Source: Maribacter aquimaris (GTDB taxonomy: Bacteria > Bacteroidota > Bacteroidia > Flavobacteriales > Flavobacteriaceae). Taken from it: a stretch of DNA of 64,000 bases. The notes beneath the pieces are model-generated. The model saw only the letters and a program-made list of their open reading frames with translations. It was not told where the DNA came from and made no database searches. Positions 27,100 to 36,228 of this stretch are shown here, piece after piece (positions within the stretch are counted from its first letter, which is position 1; each line of letters begins with the position of its first letter). The position numbers and the translations under genes are program-made. The stretch covers positions 124,001 through 188,000 of the forward strand of contig NZ_JABTCF010000001.1 in assembly GCF_014596745.1 (NCBI RefSeq), given 5' to 3'.

Positions 27100-28524
27100 T
27101 TAATTAAATTGCTTGATCAAGTGATAGGAGAATTCAACAAGCTCCTTGTAATTGGCCTTGCTTATTTTTTCGTCAATACCATGAAAACGGGTTCTATTAT
27201 TAGGATTTAACCGAATGGGATAAAAACGGTATACATCATCTGAAATATCATAAAAATACCGTGAATCGGTGCCACCACCTAAAAGACCTGGTACTACCAC
27301 ACTGTTAGGGAACATACTTCGTATGGTTTTTTCTAAAATTTTGTACGCATCGGAATCAATGCTGGAAACAGGTGACGGGTTTGTTAAAAAGCCTACAGGT
27401 TCTATTTTTATTCTGTCTGAAATGGTATTCTTTATATGCTCTTGCACGGATGCTATCGTTTCTCCCGGTAAAATCCTAAAATTGACAGTGGCTTCCGCAA
27501 CGGTTGGGATGACATTATTTTTTATCCCACCGTCTATAATTGTGGGAGCAGTAGTGGTATGAGCATTTAAAGCTTCAAGAACCGGTTTTTTTAAAAGCCA
27601 AGGATTTGCAAAGGCAACCTTTTGGAAAAATGATAGTTCCGGACCCATATACTCAAATTGGTAATCAATTGGTTTTACCAATTTATAGGGTCTTTGGTTG
27701 TTTTCCAGGTCTACGATAGCTTGTGCCAGGATTCCTATAGTGTTTTCTTTTGGCGGTGCGGAACTGTGACCTCCAGAGGTTTCAACAATCAGCTTAAATG
27801 AAGCAAAACCTTTTTCGGCCAGATTTACCACGGCAACAGTATTGATACCTGGAACAAGATCTTCAGCCAAGAAACCTCCTTCATCCAAGGTCATGGCTGC
27901 GTGCACTCCTTTCGCTTTTAGGTATTCAGCTATTTTTGCGGCACCATTAGGGCCTCCGACTTCCTCATCATGACCAAAGGCGAAGTATATGGTACGTTCC
28001 GGTTGAAACGATTCTCCCAATAGCCCTTCCGCAGCCTCTAACAAGGCAATGAGCGTTCCTTTATCATCCATCGTGCCACGGCCAATAATTTCCGTTTCCG
28101 TGATTTTCCCTTCAAAAGGTCCTGCTTCCCAGTCTCCCAATGTTGGTTCATCTACAGGTACCACATCCTGGTGGGACATTAAAATGATCGGTTTTTTAGA
28201 AGGGTCACTCCCAGGCCAAGTGTACAATAAACTATAGGTGCTTATTTTTTTAAGGGTCATTTTTTGGTGAACTAACGGAAATGTCCCCTCTAGAAAACGA
28301 TGGAAACCCAAAAAAGCAGTAGAATCCGGTACGGCATCTTCACTATAGGATATCGTTTTATATTGAAGGCCTTTACTTAAGTTTTGATAAATATCTTGGG
28401 CTATCGCAGCCTCTTCCAATGGTTCTGGAGCTACCTGTTTTGAGCTCATACGTATGGTGTTGAACAATAGCACAACAATTAATAGGAGTAAAGCACTGAA
28501 TAAGTATTTTAGGATTTTTTTCAT
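27100..28524 (-). CDS. M20 peptidase (carboxypeptidase S / PM20D1-like)
   Basis: 474 aa from the ATG at 28524 (MKKILKYLFSALLLLIVVLL). The longer frame to 28572 adds a tail before the membrane segment. An N-terminal membrane anchor is followed by the di-zinc M20 core: MSHQDVVPVDEP, GRGTMDDKGT, GHDEEVGG and a late GGGTDSRYF. The dimerisation lid lies in the middle (SGGHSSAPP). Relatives are exopeptidases or N-acyl amino-acid hydrolases. It lies 107 nt from the M28 peptidase gene on the same strand, so the two are possibly co-transcribed. Confidence 0.9.
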   Translation of the reverse strand: MKKILKYLFSALLLLIVVLLFNTIRMSSKQVAPEPLEEAAIAQDIYQNLSKGLQYKTISYSEDAVPDSTAFLGFHRFLEGTFPLVHQKMTLKKISTYSLLYTWPGSDPSKKPIILMSHQDVVPVDEPTLGDWEAGPFEGKITETEIIGRGTMDDKGTLIALLEAAEGLLGESFQPERTIYFAFGHDEEVGGPNGAAKIAEYLKAKGVHAAMTLDEGGFLAEDLVPGINTVAVVNLAEKGFASFKLIVETSGGHSSAPPKENTIGILAQAIVDLENNQRPYKLVKPIDYQFEYMGPELSFFQKVAFANPWLLKKPVLEALNAHTTTAPTIIDGGIKNNVIPTVAEATVNFRILPGETIASVQEHIKNTISDRIKIEPVGFLTNPSPVSSIDSDAYKILEKTIRSMFPNSVVVPGLLGGGTDSRYFYDISDDVYRFYPIRLNPNNRTRFHGIDEKISKANYKELVEFSYHLIKQFN

Positions 28525-28631
28525 TTTGGTTAGGGTTATGTTCAACGTTTTTATCAAAGTCCCGGAGTTCATTTAAAACTTAGTCAATAAAATAATTACC
28601 AACAGTATCAGGGAATCTGAATATCCATGAT

Positions 28632-30128
28632 TTAATCTTTAATAGGAACTTCAGGAACTTTACCATACAATGCATTGCCAGCCGCCTCATATTTATCACC
28701 TTTGATCCAATAAGGTCTCTCTGGGTCATTGGCAATAGACCGTCCTGAAAGTATATATCCTTGATAGAATTTTACCAGATAGTCATAATCCAGACTATCA
28801 GCTTCATCCGCAGCTTGGTGATAGTATTTGTTGATTTCATCGTCGAAAGCATCAAATCCGGTAGAGTAGGTGGGGGCTGGGATTCCAACCTTAGCAAAAC
28901 TAACATTGTCACTTCGGTCGAAAAGTCCCTCTTCCGGTGCTACCTCATCTATATCCAAGGCGGTTAAACCAAAAGTTTTAGCCCCTTGAATCATTTTATC
29001 TTTAGCGGTGGTACGGTTTAATCCGGCAATTGTCGCCAAACTGGTGTTGTTGTATCCACCTCCGTCCGTATTGAAGCAATAGATCATTTGATTTAGGGGT
29101 ATAACAGGATGCTCAACATAATACCTACTACCCAAAAGCCCCAATTCCTCTCCTGTAAAAAGAATAAATAAAGCAGATCGTTTGGTGGGATACTTGGCCA
29201 AATTCTCCGCCATGGTCAGAACTACCGTTGTTCCGATAGCATTATCCCTTGCTCCATTAAAAATACTATCTCCCTTAGCGTCTGGTCTACCAATACCAAT
29301 ATGGTCGTAGTGGGCCGAGTAAATAATGTATTCCTCTTTAAGTTTTGGGTCGGTCCCCTCCAAAACGCCAATTACATTTTGGGTTTTTATCTTTTCTTTA
29401 TGTATTCCAGAGCTTGTAATTTTAAGAGGTACGGATTCGGTACCTAGTTTTGCCAAATTTTCTGGAGTGGTCTGTACCCACAAATAAAGGGGTAAAGCCT
29501 CTTTTTTACCTTCAGTAAGACTAGTGCGCTCTTCAAAGGCATGTTTAAAACGCGGCCATAATTTAGGATCAAAAGCCCCGACCTCTATTAACCCCCTTGC
29601 ACCATGTTGTATGGCCAGCTCCCGTTTTGGGGCTCGACTCCCCATGGCAGGCCTTAATTCAGAAGCTTCCGGGGTACCAGCTTTTGCAATAATTATTTTT
29701 CCTTTTACATCCTTTCCCTTGTAATCCTTTTCAAGTCCATAATCAAGGTAGACCGCCTCTTCTTCACTGTCTATGGCATCGATATCAAAAGCCACCACTT
29801 CCGGATAGGACTGTCCATTAAAAGAGAGTTCAATTTCTTCCTGTAAAAAGAAATGGTATAAATCCATATTTTGATAATACGTACCATTCCCAGGATTAGG
29901 TTTAACCCCGTAACTGCGTAACGTATTGGCTAGATAGGAAGCAGCTATCTTCAACTCAGGAGAACCGGTTGCCCGACCCTTTAAGGCGTCATCCGCCAAA
30001 AAGTAAATATGGCCTTCAATTTCATTTTTATCAACGGTCTCCGCCGCTATTTCGGCATCGGTCTGCGCGGTAACTATTGTAGTTACGATGAGTACGGTGT
30101 ACATTAAAAAAGTTCTTGCTATTTTCAT
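28632..30128 (-). CDS. Secreted M28 family metallopeptidase with PA domain
   Basis: 498 aa with a Sec signal peptide (cleavage near VTAQT). A PA-like insert lies at about 130-240 (KGKIIIAKAG). The zinc core follows: YSAHYDHIG, FNGARDNAIGTT, FTGEELGLLGS and CFNTDGGGYN, with a C-terminal HQAADEADSLDYD. Such aminopeptidases degrade peptides in the periplasm or outside the cell. It lies upstream of the M20 gene on the same strand, and a YfcC transporter remnant follows immediately upstream. Confidence 0.92.
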   Translation of the reverse strand: MKIARTFLMYTVLIVTTIVTAQTDAEIAAETVDKNEIEGHIYFLADDALKGRATGSPELKIAASYLANTLRSYGVKPNPGNGTYYQNMDLYHFFLQEEIELSFNGQSYPEVVAFDIDAIDSEEEAVYLDYGLEKDYKGKDVKGKIIIAKAGTPEASELRPAMGSRAPKRELAIQHGARGLIEVGAFDPKLWPRFKHAFEERTSLTEGKKEALPLYLWVQTTPENLAKLGTESVPLKITSSGIHKEKIKTQNVIGVLEGTDPKLKEEYIIYSAHYDHIGIGRPDAKGDSIFNGARDNAIGTTVVLTMAENLAKYPTKRSALFILFTGEELGLLGSRYYVEHPVIPLNQMIYCFNTDGGGYNNTSLATIAGLNRTTAKDKMIQGAKTFGLTALDIDEVAPEEGLFDRSDNVSFAKVGIPAPTYSTGFDAFDDEINKYYHQAADEADSLDYDYLVKFYQGYILSGRSIANDPERPYWIKGDKYEAAGNALYGKVPEVPIKD

Positions 30129-30199
30129 TGTTTTCTTTTTAATAGGTTTTATTGGGAATCTTTTTTTATGATTTTACTATGATGCCCTTCCTCTGATTC

Positions 30200-30407
30200 T
30201 TATTGATACCCAACAGCGACCATAATGCTGATAGCCCCTATGAACAGCATTCCCATCGTTGGATTTATGGCAAAGCGCAACCACTTATTATATGGAATAC
30301 CGCTTACTGCCAGAACAGCCATTAGAGCACCATTGGTAGGCCAAAACACAGGTCTGTCTTGAAAGACCAATCAAGTCCGATAAAGGCACTAAAACAGGCA
30401 TGGTCAA
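30200..30407 (-). pseudogene. YfcC/DcuC-type transporter remnant
   Basis: On the minus strand one frame reads LTMPVLVPLSDLIGLSRQ, then VLAYQ. Another frame then reads PTNGALMAVLAVSGIPYNKW and runs to a TAA at 30200. Both are the C-terminal signature of YfcC-family basic amino-acid or dicarboxylate carriers. About 8-10 residues between VLAYQ and PTNGAL are missing and the frame changes. Everything N-terminal of LTMP is absent. This is a dead 3' fragment, perhaps left by loss of a transporter that took up products of the neighbouring peptidases. Confidence 0.8.
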
Positions 30408-30443
30408 TTTGAATTTTATGGTTGCTCATTATCAAAATCATGG

Positions 30444-31070
30444 TTATACAATTCTATGCACTCCAAAATACACTGCCGTTACAAATAATAAGACTAGACT
30501 AATTACCAAAAACCGAATGGACCGTTGTACGTTCCTAAATTTCCAAGCGGCTATTTTGGAATTGATATAGATCTGTTCCCCCAATTGCTCAAAAACCTCT
30601 TTTTCATTAATACTGACATCATAAAATTTCTTGGAAAATTCCTTGATCGTACCGAACTTGTTGATAACATCCCCAAAATAGAATACATTATCATCATAAT
30701 TCCCCTCCAATTTTGGAATAAAACAGCGAACGCTATAAAAAACCGAAATTACGGTTGCCAAGAACCATAGGGTTGTAAGGATATATAATGGGGTAGGGTT
30801 GGCATCTGAGCGCAATACGGTTTCGGCACTTTGATAAATGAAGTTCAGTATAATACCATAAAAGGATAAAATAAGTCCAGCTTTAAGCTCGGAAGCCTTT
30901 ATAAGATTGGAAACATAGTTGATGGTACCCCAATAGTGATCCACCAATTCTTCGGCATGTCCTTTCGTTTTAAGTTCATTAAGGAGCCCTTTTTCGAAAG
31001 TGGATAACGGATTTTGTCCTTCCTTGGCTTTGGTTTTTTTTTCGTTATCTGTTGGTTGTGGTTTGGTCAT
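30444..31070 (-). CDS. Pycsar-effector-like (PycTM-type) membrane protein
   Basis: 208 aa. A charged N-terminus precedes HYWGTINYVSNLIKASELKA and three hydrophobic helices (about 60-80, 95-115 and 185-203). Between helices 2 and 3 lies YFGDVINKFGTIKEFSKKFY and the helix EQLGEQIYINSKIAAWKFRN. This layout, with the ELKAG entry to helix 1 and the YFGD block, is that of PycTM effectors, which damage membranes on sensing cyclic nucleotides. It is the last gene of the kinase/cyclase operon, 27 nt after the REC-cyclase gene, and is thus its likely effector. Membership is by motif only; a profile search is needed to confirm. Confidence 0.7.
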   Translation of the reverse strand: MTKPQPTDNEKKTKAKEGQNPLSTFEKGLLNELKTKGHAEELVDHYWGTINYVSNLIKASELKAGLILSFYGIILNFIYQSAETVLRSDANPTPLYILTTLWFLATVISVFYSVRCFIPKLEGNYDDNVFYFGDVINKFGTIKEFSKKFYDVSINEKEVFEQLGEQIYINSKIAAWKFRNVQRSIRFLVISLVLLFVTAVYFGVHRIV

Positions 31071-31097
31071 AGTTTGAAATTTATAGATTTCAATGAA

Positions 31098-32138
31098 TTA
31101 TTCTAGCACATTATAAACCGTGAGTGGTTGCGCTTTGTTTTTCATGGTAATACTGCCTAGATTCTCACATTTAAAAGCTTCTTTAACCTGCTCATAGCAA
31201 CCTTCACAGATTATGATTTGATTTTCTTTAGCAGCATCTTGTAATCTAGCTGCAGTATTTACGGTATCACCAATAACGGTGTAATCTAGACGCTTAAGAG
31301 TGGCAGAACCAATATTGCCCGAAATCATTTCCCCACTTTTAATACCGATAGAAACTTTTGGCTGGTATGTTTCTTTGCCTTCCCCTTTGGGTAAGCTGTT
31401 CACTTGATTTCTAATGGCAAGGGCAGCATCAATAGCACGGTCTAAGTGGTATTCCCCCCTAAATACCGCCATTACGGCATCGCCTATAAATTTATCGATG
31501 ATACCATCTTGCCCCATAATCTCCTTAACCATGGCATCAAAATAGGTATTGAGCATGGTCACCACGACATCGGGACTCGTTGTTTCACTGATTTTTGTAA
31601 AACCACAGACATCAACGAACATAACCGTGCCTTCAATGCTTTCGTTAGCCATAATTTTGGACTCGTATTCCTGTCCGCCCATGAAATTAAGTACGTTCTC
31701 ATCGACATACATTCTAAGGATATTATTCTCTTTAATTGCCTGTAACGTTTTTCTAATCTCTTTGGCATGTTTTAGGGTTTTCTCCATGGTCAAGGTAAGA
31801 TCCTCAAAATTGATGGGTTTGGTAATGAAATCAAAGGCACCACGGTTCATTGCAACACGAATATTTTCCATATCACCATAAGCGGAAACAATGACCGATT
31901 TAATAAGCGGACTGGACTCGTGCAATTCCGAGAGCAGGGTAAGACCATCCATTTCCGGCATATTGATATCGCTCAAAACAATATCAACGCCAGGGTGTTC
32001 TACAAGCTTATCCAATGCATCCCTACCATTTATGGCAAAAACGAACTCATATTCATTTTGTCTAATCTGCTTCCTAAATTTTTGCTTGATGAGTATTTCC
32101 AAATCAGTCTCATCATCTACTACCATTATTTTTGCCAT
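31098..32138 (-). CDS. Response regulator fused to class III nucleotide cyclase
   Basis: 346 aa. REC domain: D57 in VLSDINMP, K107 in TKPINF. A helical linker (about 118-150) leads to a class III cyclase (165-346). Metal-binding residues are D176 (FVDVCGF) and D220 ([11 protein letters not shown]). The purine-selecting pair is K216 and T287 (YTVIGD), and the transition-state residues are N294 and R298 (TVNTAAR). K/T is the class IIIb adenylate cyclase pattern, so cAMP is the predicted product. Its ATG lies 4 nt after the single-domain regulator gene, within the operon that starts at 40030. The adjacent membrane protein probably responds to its product. Confidence 0.9.
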   Translation of the reverse strand: MAKIMVVDDETDLEILIKQKFRKQIRQNEYEFVFAINGRDALDKLVEHPGVDIVLSDINMPEMDGLTLLSELHESSPLIKSVIVSAYGDMENIRVAMNRGAFDFITKPINFEDLTLTMEKTLKHAKEIRKTLQAIKENNILRMYVDENVLNFMGGQEYESKIMANESIEGTVMFVDVCGFTKISETTSPDVVVTMLNTYFDAMVKEIMGQDGIIDKFIGDAVMAVFRGEYHLDRAIDAALAIRNQVNSLPKGEGKETYQPKVSIGIKSGEMISGNIGSATLKRLDYTVIGDTVNTAARLQDAAKENQIIICEGCYEQVKEAFKCENLGSITMKNKAQPLTVYNVLE

Positions 32139-32142
32139 AACC

Positions 32143-32517
32143 CTAAGTTAAATTTATAAGCTTATCCTTTAATAGTGAAAAATCTAAAGGCTTGGTTAGG
32201 AAATCATCGGCCCCAAGATTTTTTGCCATCGTTCTATTTTCCTCATCCCCATAGGCGGTAATCATCATAACCAACGGTGGTGGTTTTACATAGTTCTTTT
32301 TAATAGTATCCAATAACTCCAATCCGCTCATGCCTGGCATATTAATATCCGATAATATCAAGACAGCCTCCTGTTCCATGGTCTTCATTACATTTAGCGC
32401 ATCCTCTCCGGAAAAGGCAAATACGAATTCCAGTTCCTCCCGACGTATTTCCTTTCTAAAACGTTGCTGAAATAACACTTTTACATCTTGTTCATCATCT
32501 ACAACTAATATTTTCAT
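32143..32517 (-). CDS. Single-domain response regulator
   Basis: 124 aa, REC only. The acidic pair is in VVDDEQ, the phospho-acceptor is D57 in [12 protein letters not shown], and K109 is in TKPLDF. It is a close paralogue of the REC domain of the next gene: both carry FRKxIRxxEYEFVFA-like segments after the first helix. It may compete for phosphate from the three kinases, or act as a phosphate sink or relay. It lies 45 nt from the large kinase gene and 4 nt from the cyclase gene. Confidence 0.93.
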   Translation of the reverse strand: MKILVVDDEQDVKVLFQQRFRKEIRREELEFVFAFSGEDALNVMKTMEQEAVLILSDINMPGMSGLELLDTIKKNYVKPPPLVMMITAYGDEENRTMAKNLGADDFLTKPLDFSLLKDKLINLT

Positions 32518-32562
32518 AATCTGTTCTTTTTGTGGTTTATGATTAATTATAAAGTGGGCTCA

Positions 32563-35500
32563 TTATTTTGAATGATACGGTAATGAAATCGTAAAGGTGG
32601 TGCCTTCTCCCTGTTCTGTCTGTACAGTCAACTCACCACCATGTACTTTTACAATATCATAACTTAAGGATAAGCCCAGCCCTGTACCTTCGCCAGAGGG
32701 TTTGGTGGTAAAAAAAGGTTGAAATATTTTTTCCAACACTTCTTTAGGTACTCCATTACCATTATCCGCTACTTTAATGAGTACCTTGTTCCCATGCTTT
32801 TCGGTGCTCACGGAAACGGTAGGCTCATATCCTTTAGGGTTTTGTTCCTTTTTCTTTTTCACCACATAAAAGGCATTTGTTATCAGGTTGAGGATTACCC
32901 TGCCCATATCTTGTGCTACAATGTTTATTTTACCGATGGAGTCATCAAAATCCGTATTCAAGGTTGCATTGAAGGTCTTATCCTTAGCACGTAAACCATG
33001 ATAGGCTAGGCGAAGGTACTCGTCTGATAGGGTGTTGATATCTGTCAACTCCTTTTGACCTGAACTGCTACGGCTATGTTGTAACATCCCTTTTACAATG
33101 CCATCGGCACGTTTACCATGAAAGATAATTTTATCTTCGTTGGAAGAAACATCTTTTGCCAGCGCTTTTACTTCATCATAGTTGCCATTTTCAATTTCTT
33201 CTTCCATTTCTTCCAAAAGTTCCTTATTCACTTCAGAGAAATTATTGACGAAATTCAAGGGGTTCTGTATTTCATGGGCAATACCAGCGGTGAGTTCACC
33301 CAAACTTGCCATTTTTTCGGACTGGATCAATTTGGATTGTGTGGACTTCAACTCATCAATTTTGGTTTTAAGCTGCACCGTTCTATGGGAAACACGCTCT
33401 TCCAAAAGTTTATTTTCCTTTGTTAATTTCCGGGCCCTGAAAACGATATATGCCCTAAGAATACTACCGGCAATGATGACAAACAACAAGTATGCCCACC
33501 AGGTTTGCCACCAAGGTGGATTAATTTTAAACGAAAGCGTATCAGGTGTAGACCAGCCGCTATTTCCAATTCTTGCAGCAACTTTAAAGGTGTAATCCCC
33601 TGGTTTTAAATTGTAATAGTTCTTGGTCTTCGTAGCATAAGAAGCAAAGTTCCAATCTTCATCCTCACCATCTAGAATAAAACGATAGTTTAATTTATCC
33701 CTGTTGAATATATCATTACTTCCATAACTAAAACTAATACTGTTCTGGTCATAGGGTAGGACAAGTCCTTGAGGTAGGTTGTAAGGACGTTTTACCGAAT
33801 CCCATGTTATACTATTGGTACTTGCATATGTAGAACTTTTAATTACTGTAGAGTCTGACTTAACGTTTAAGCCGAACCCAGGATTTTCATCCATGACGAA
33901 CATGTTATTAATTTGAACGGCGCTTATGGTACTATCAATTTTAGGTTCAGTATTCAACACCATTAGCCTAAATTCACTGGAAGTACTTGTAACACCTGAC
34001 CAAAACTGGCCATTTTTTAAAAATTGAGGTGAATTTTGTAAATAGTCGTTAAATTTAAAACCGAGGCCACCATTAAAATTATAGAAGCCTTTATCTGTTG
34101 TTTTTGCAGTGGCTTTTTCCACGGCAATCAAGCCATTACCACTAGCAGCGTACATCATGCCCCCTTTTTCTGTCAGATCATAAAAATCTGTAGGATATAG
34201 TCCGTTTTCTTTCTTTATTGAGGTAAGCGTATTTTGTTCTAAGTTAAGTATGTTAATACCATTTGCGGTAGCTAACCATAGCTCTCCTTCGTTAGAAATT
34301 TTGGCTATGGATACATTATTATTACTTAGACCTTGTTCTTCTCTAAGATAACGTATAGTGTTCGTTTTTAAATTTACCTTGGCTAACCCTTTCATAGTGG
34401 GGATCCAAAGAATTTCTTTATCATAAAATAGTATGGACCCGCTTCCTGCTATTAGAATATCAGGGTCATTTTTGGAAACTACTTTTTTAAAGCTGTTGTT
34501 TTCAATATTATAGACATACAGACCCGTATTCGCATATATTGCAAAGGTATGTTCATTTATAATTGCAATACCTGCTCCGAAAACAGCTCCAGATTTGGCG
34601 TATGAAATTAGTTTACTTTTTTTCCTATCAAGAATAGAAAAGCCATCTCTAGTATTTATAAAATAAATATTAGGTGTGATCTCTTTAATGAAACTTATTG
34701 TGTTAGTATTGCCATGTAATTGCTCAAAACTTAGGGTTTTTATAAAATTTTTATTTAAGTCAATAATATTTATTCCTGCAGCGGTTCCAAGCCATAGTTC
34801 ACCCCTTGAATCTTCTTCTATTTCCCATATTTCATTATTTACTAAACCTCTTGTGTCATCAAAATATTCTGTTTTTAAAGTGAACTCATTGGCAATGACC
34901 ACTCCTTTATCATTTGTCGCAATCCAAATAGACCCATCTTTACGTTTTAAAGGGGTTGGTATTCTAAGAGAGCCTTGAAGAGTAGCGTTTAGGGCAATTG
35001 TTTTGGAAGCATCCTTATTTTTATTAAGTATAAAGGCCTCTGTCGATCCGAATATCCATAAGTTGCCTTGGGCATCTTCTTCTAGTTTATCACCTGTAAT
35101 GGTATATCCGCTTTCAGAACCTAAAACACTAACTATTTGCTTATCTATTGCTATTCTTAAAACACTGGAAGAAGCATTGGAATTACCATTAGGCGCTGGG
35201 TAAGGATAACTTAACCAAATATTATTATTGGCATCTTCTTTAATATCCCAAACTATTGAGTTCAGTTCAATTTCGGCTATATTAGAAATTGTTTTAAATT
35301 CTTTTCTAGAGGGATCCAACACGCTCAAACCATCCTGATAACTGAGCCATAAATTATTTTTGCTGTCCTCAAATATTTTCCAAGGTTTATTGGAGCCTTC
35401 ATTTTTAATCTTTCGTAAACTTTTCATTTCCGCATCCATTGCGTAGAATCCTTCAGTAAGCGAGTTCAGGTAGATCGTACCTGTATGGTCGCAAAGAATA

Positions 35501-36222
35501 TCGAAAGGTGTAAAATTGTCTGTCATGGTAATCTTATATGCCGTATCGTTCTTAAAATCCAATACTGTTAAAAAACGAGGACCCGGACTAACCAACCAAA
35601 GTTTACCTTGATGGTCAAAGGTCATTTTGTACACTCCTGGGTAATCGTATACAAAGGCGTTCTCACCATCATAGTAGGTTAATGGTGTATTGGTCGCGGA
35701 AGACCCTATCCAAATAGCCCCATCTTCAGTTTCTAAAAAGGAAGTAACATCATTAGAGGGTAATCCTTCATTGGTAGAAAGTTGTAGTAAGTTTACATGG
35801 GTACCGTCCATATTCCCTGGAGGTTTCATTTTGGTAATGGTCGGTTTTTTTATAGGTGCTTTGGTTACTGTAAAGGGAACGGAATCAAACTTTAATTCCC
35901 CCGTAGGATAACTGTCCCAGTCCAAATCGTATTCCTTCATTGGGGACTTTAACGGTTTAAACGTGTTTAGTTCAAAAGGTTTACTGGGCAAGGCATCTAC
36001 GTTTAAATCATAAGTAACGGGTGTCGTCAGCGAATCATTGGTTATGGTTTCCCATTCAAAGGGTTCTGGTTCTGAAAATTGTAACGGTATGGCTTCCGGA
36101 GCTTTATAATCACCCACGGTAGTTTCCATTTCAGACTTGCTTTGTTTATGGCAAGAAACCAAAAATAGGCAGCAAAAAAAGCTGGTTATTAGTATTTGTC
36201 TCATCAATGGTTTGTTCTTCAT
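32563..36222 (-). CDS. Two-component propeller sensor histidine kinase
   Basis: 1219 aa. The signal peptide has a lipobox-like LVSCHKQ. Fourteen or so propeller repeats of the LTEGLPSNDV/W(I/L)G type span about 130-760 (LSTNEGLPSNDVTSF, GAIWIGSS, GELWLGTAAGINII, EQGLSNNNVS). A Y_Y_Y domain follows at about 790-910, one membrane helix (WWAYLLFVIIAGSILRAY), then HisKA (His near 980 in GIAHEIQNPLNF) and HATPase (GNGVP, GEGTGLGLSLSYD). It is a periplasmic sensor feeding the downstream regulators. Its kinase core is nearly the same as in the two soluble kinases upstream, so all three probably phosphorylate the same REC domains. The gap to the preceding gene is 6 nt. Confidence 0.93.
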   Translation of the reverse strand: MKNKPLMRQILITSFFCCLFLVSCHKQSKSEMETTVGDYKAPEAIPLQFSEPEPFEWETITNDSLTTPVTYDLNVDALPSKPFELNTFKPLKSPMKEYDLDWDSYPTGELKFDSVPFTVTKAPIKKPTITKMKPPGNMDGTHVNLLQLSTNEGLPSNDVTSFLETEDGAIWIGSSATNTPLTYYDGENAFVYDYPGVYKMTFDHQGKLWLVSPGPRFLTVLDFKNDTAYKITMTDNFTPFDILCDHTGTIYLNSLTEGFYAMDAEMKSLRKIKNEGSNKPWKIFEDSKNNLWLSYQDGLSVLDPSRKEFKTISNIAEIELNSIVWDIKEDANNNIWLSYPYPAPNGNSNASSSVLRIAIDKQIVSVLGSESGYTITGDKLEEDAQGNLWIFGSTEAFILNKNKDASKTIALNATLQGSLRIPTPLKRKDGSIWIATNDKGVVIANEFTLKTEYFDDTRGLVNNEIWEIEEDSRGELWLGTAAGINIIDLNKNFIKTLSFEQLHGNTNTISFIKEITPNIYFINTRDGFSILDRKKSKLISYAKSGAVFGAGIAIINEHTFAIYANTGLYVYNIENNSFKKVVSKNDPDILIAGSGSILFYDKEILWIPTMKGLAKVNLKTNTIRYLREEQGLSNNNVSIAKISNEGELWLATANGINILNLEQNTLTSIKKENGLYPTDFYDLTEKGGMMYAASGNGLIAVEKATAKTTDKGFYNFNGGLGFKFNDYLQNSPQFLKNGQFWSGVTSTSSEFRLMVLNTEPKIDSTISAVQINNMFVMDENPGFGLNVKSDSTVIKSSTYASTNSITWDSVKRPYNLPQGLVLPYDQNSISFSYGSNDIFNRDKLNYRFILDGEDEDWNFASYATKTKNYYNLKPGDYTFKVAARIGNSGWSTPDTLSFKINPPWWQTWWAYLLFVIIAGSILRAYIVFRARKLTKENKLLEERVSHRTVQLKTKIDELKSTQSKLIQSEKMASLGELTAGIAHEIQNPLNFVNNFSEVNKELLEEMEEEIENGNYDEVKALAKDVSSNEDKIIFHGKRADGIVKGMLQHSRSSSGQKELTDINTLSDEYLRLAYHGLRAKDKTFNATLNTDFDDSIGKINIVAQDMGRVILNLITNAFYVVKKKKEQNPKGYEPTVSVSTEKHGNKVLIKVADNGNGVPKEVLEKIFQPFFTTKPSGEGTGLGLSLSYDIVKVHGGELTVQTEQGEGTTFTISLPYHSK

Positions 36223-36228
36223 ACTGGT

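Noticed and set aside
26914-27210. 98-codon plus-strand ORF
   Set aside because: Its 3' third is antisense to the M20 peptidase C-terminus and no recognisable motif is present. It is best explained as a shadow frame.
31098-32138. True Pycsar pyrimidine cyclase
   Set aside because: The pocket has the K/T pair of class IIIb adenylate cyclases and the enzyme carries a REC domain, unlike PycC.
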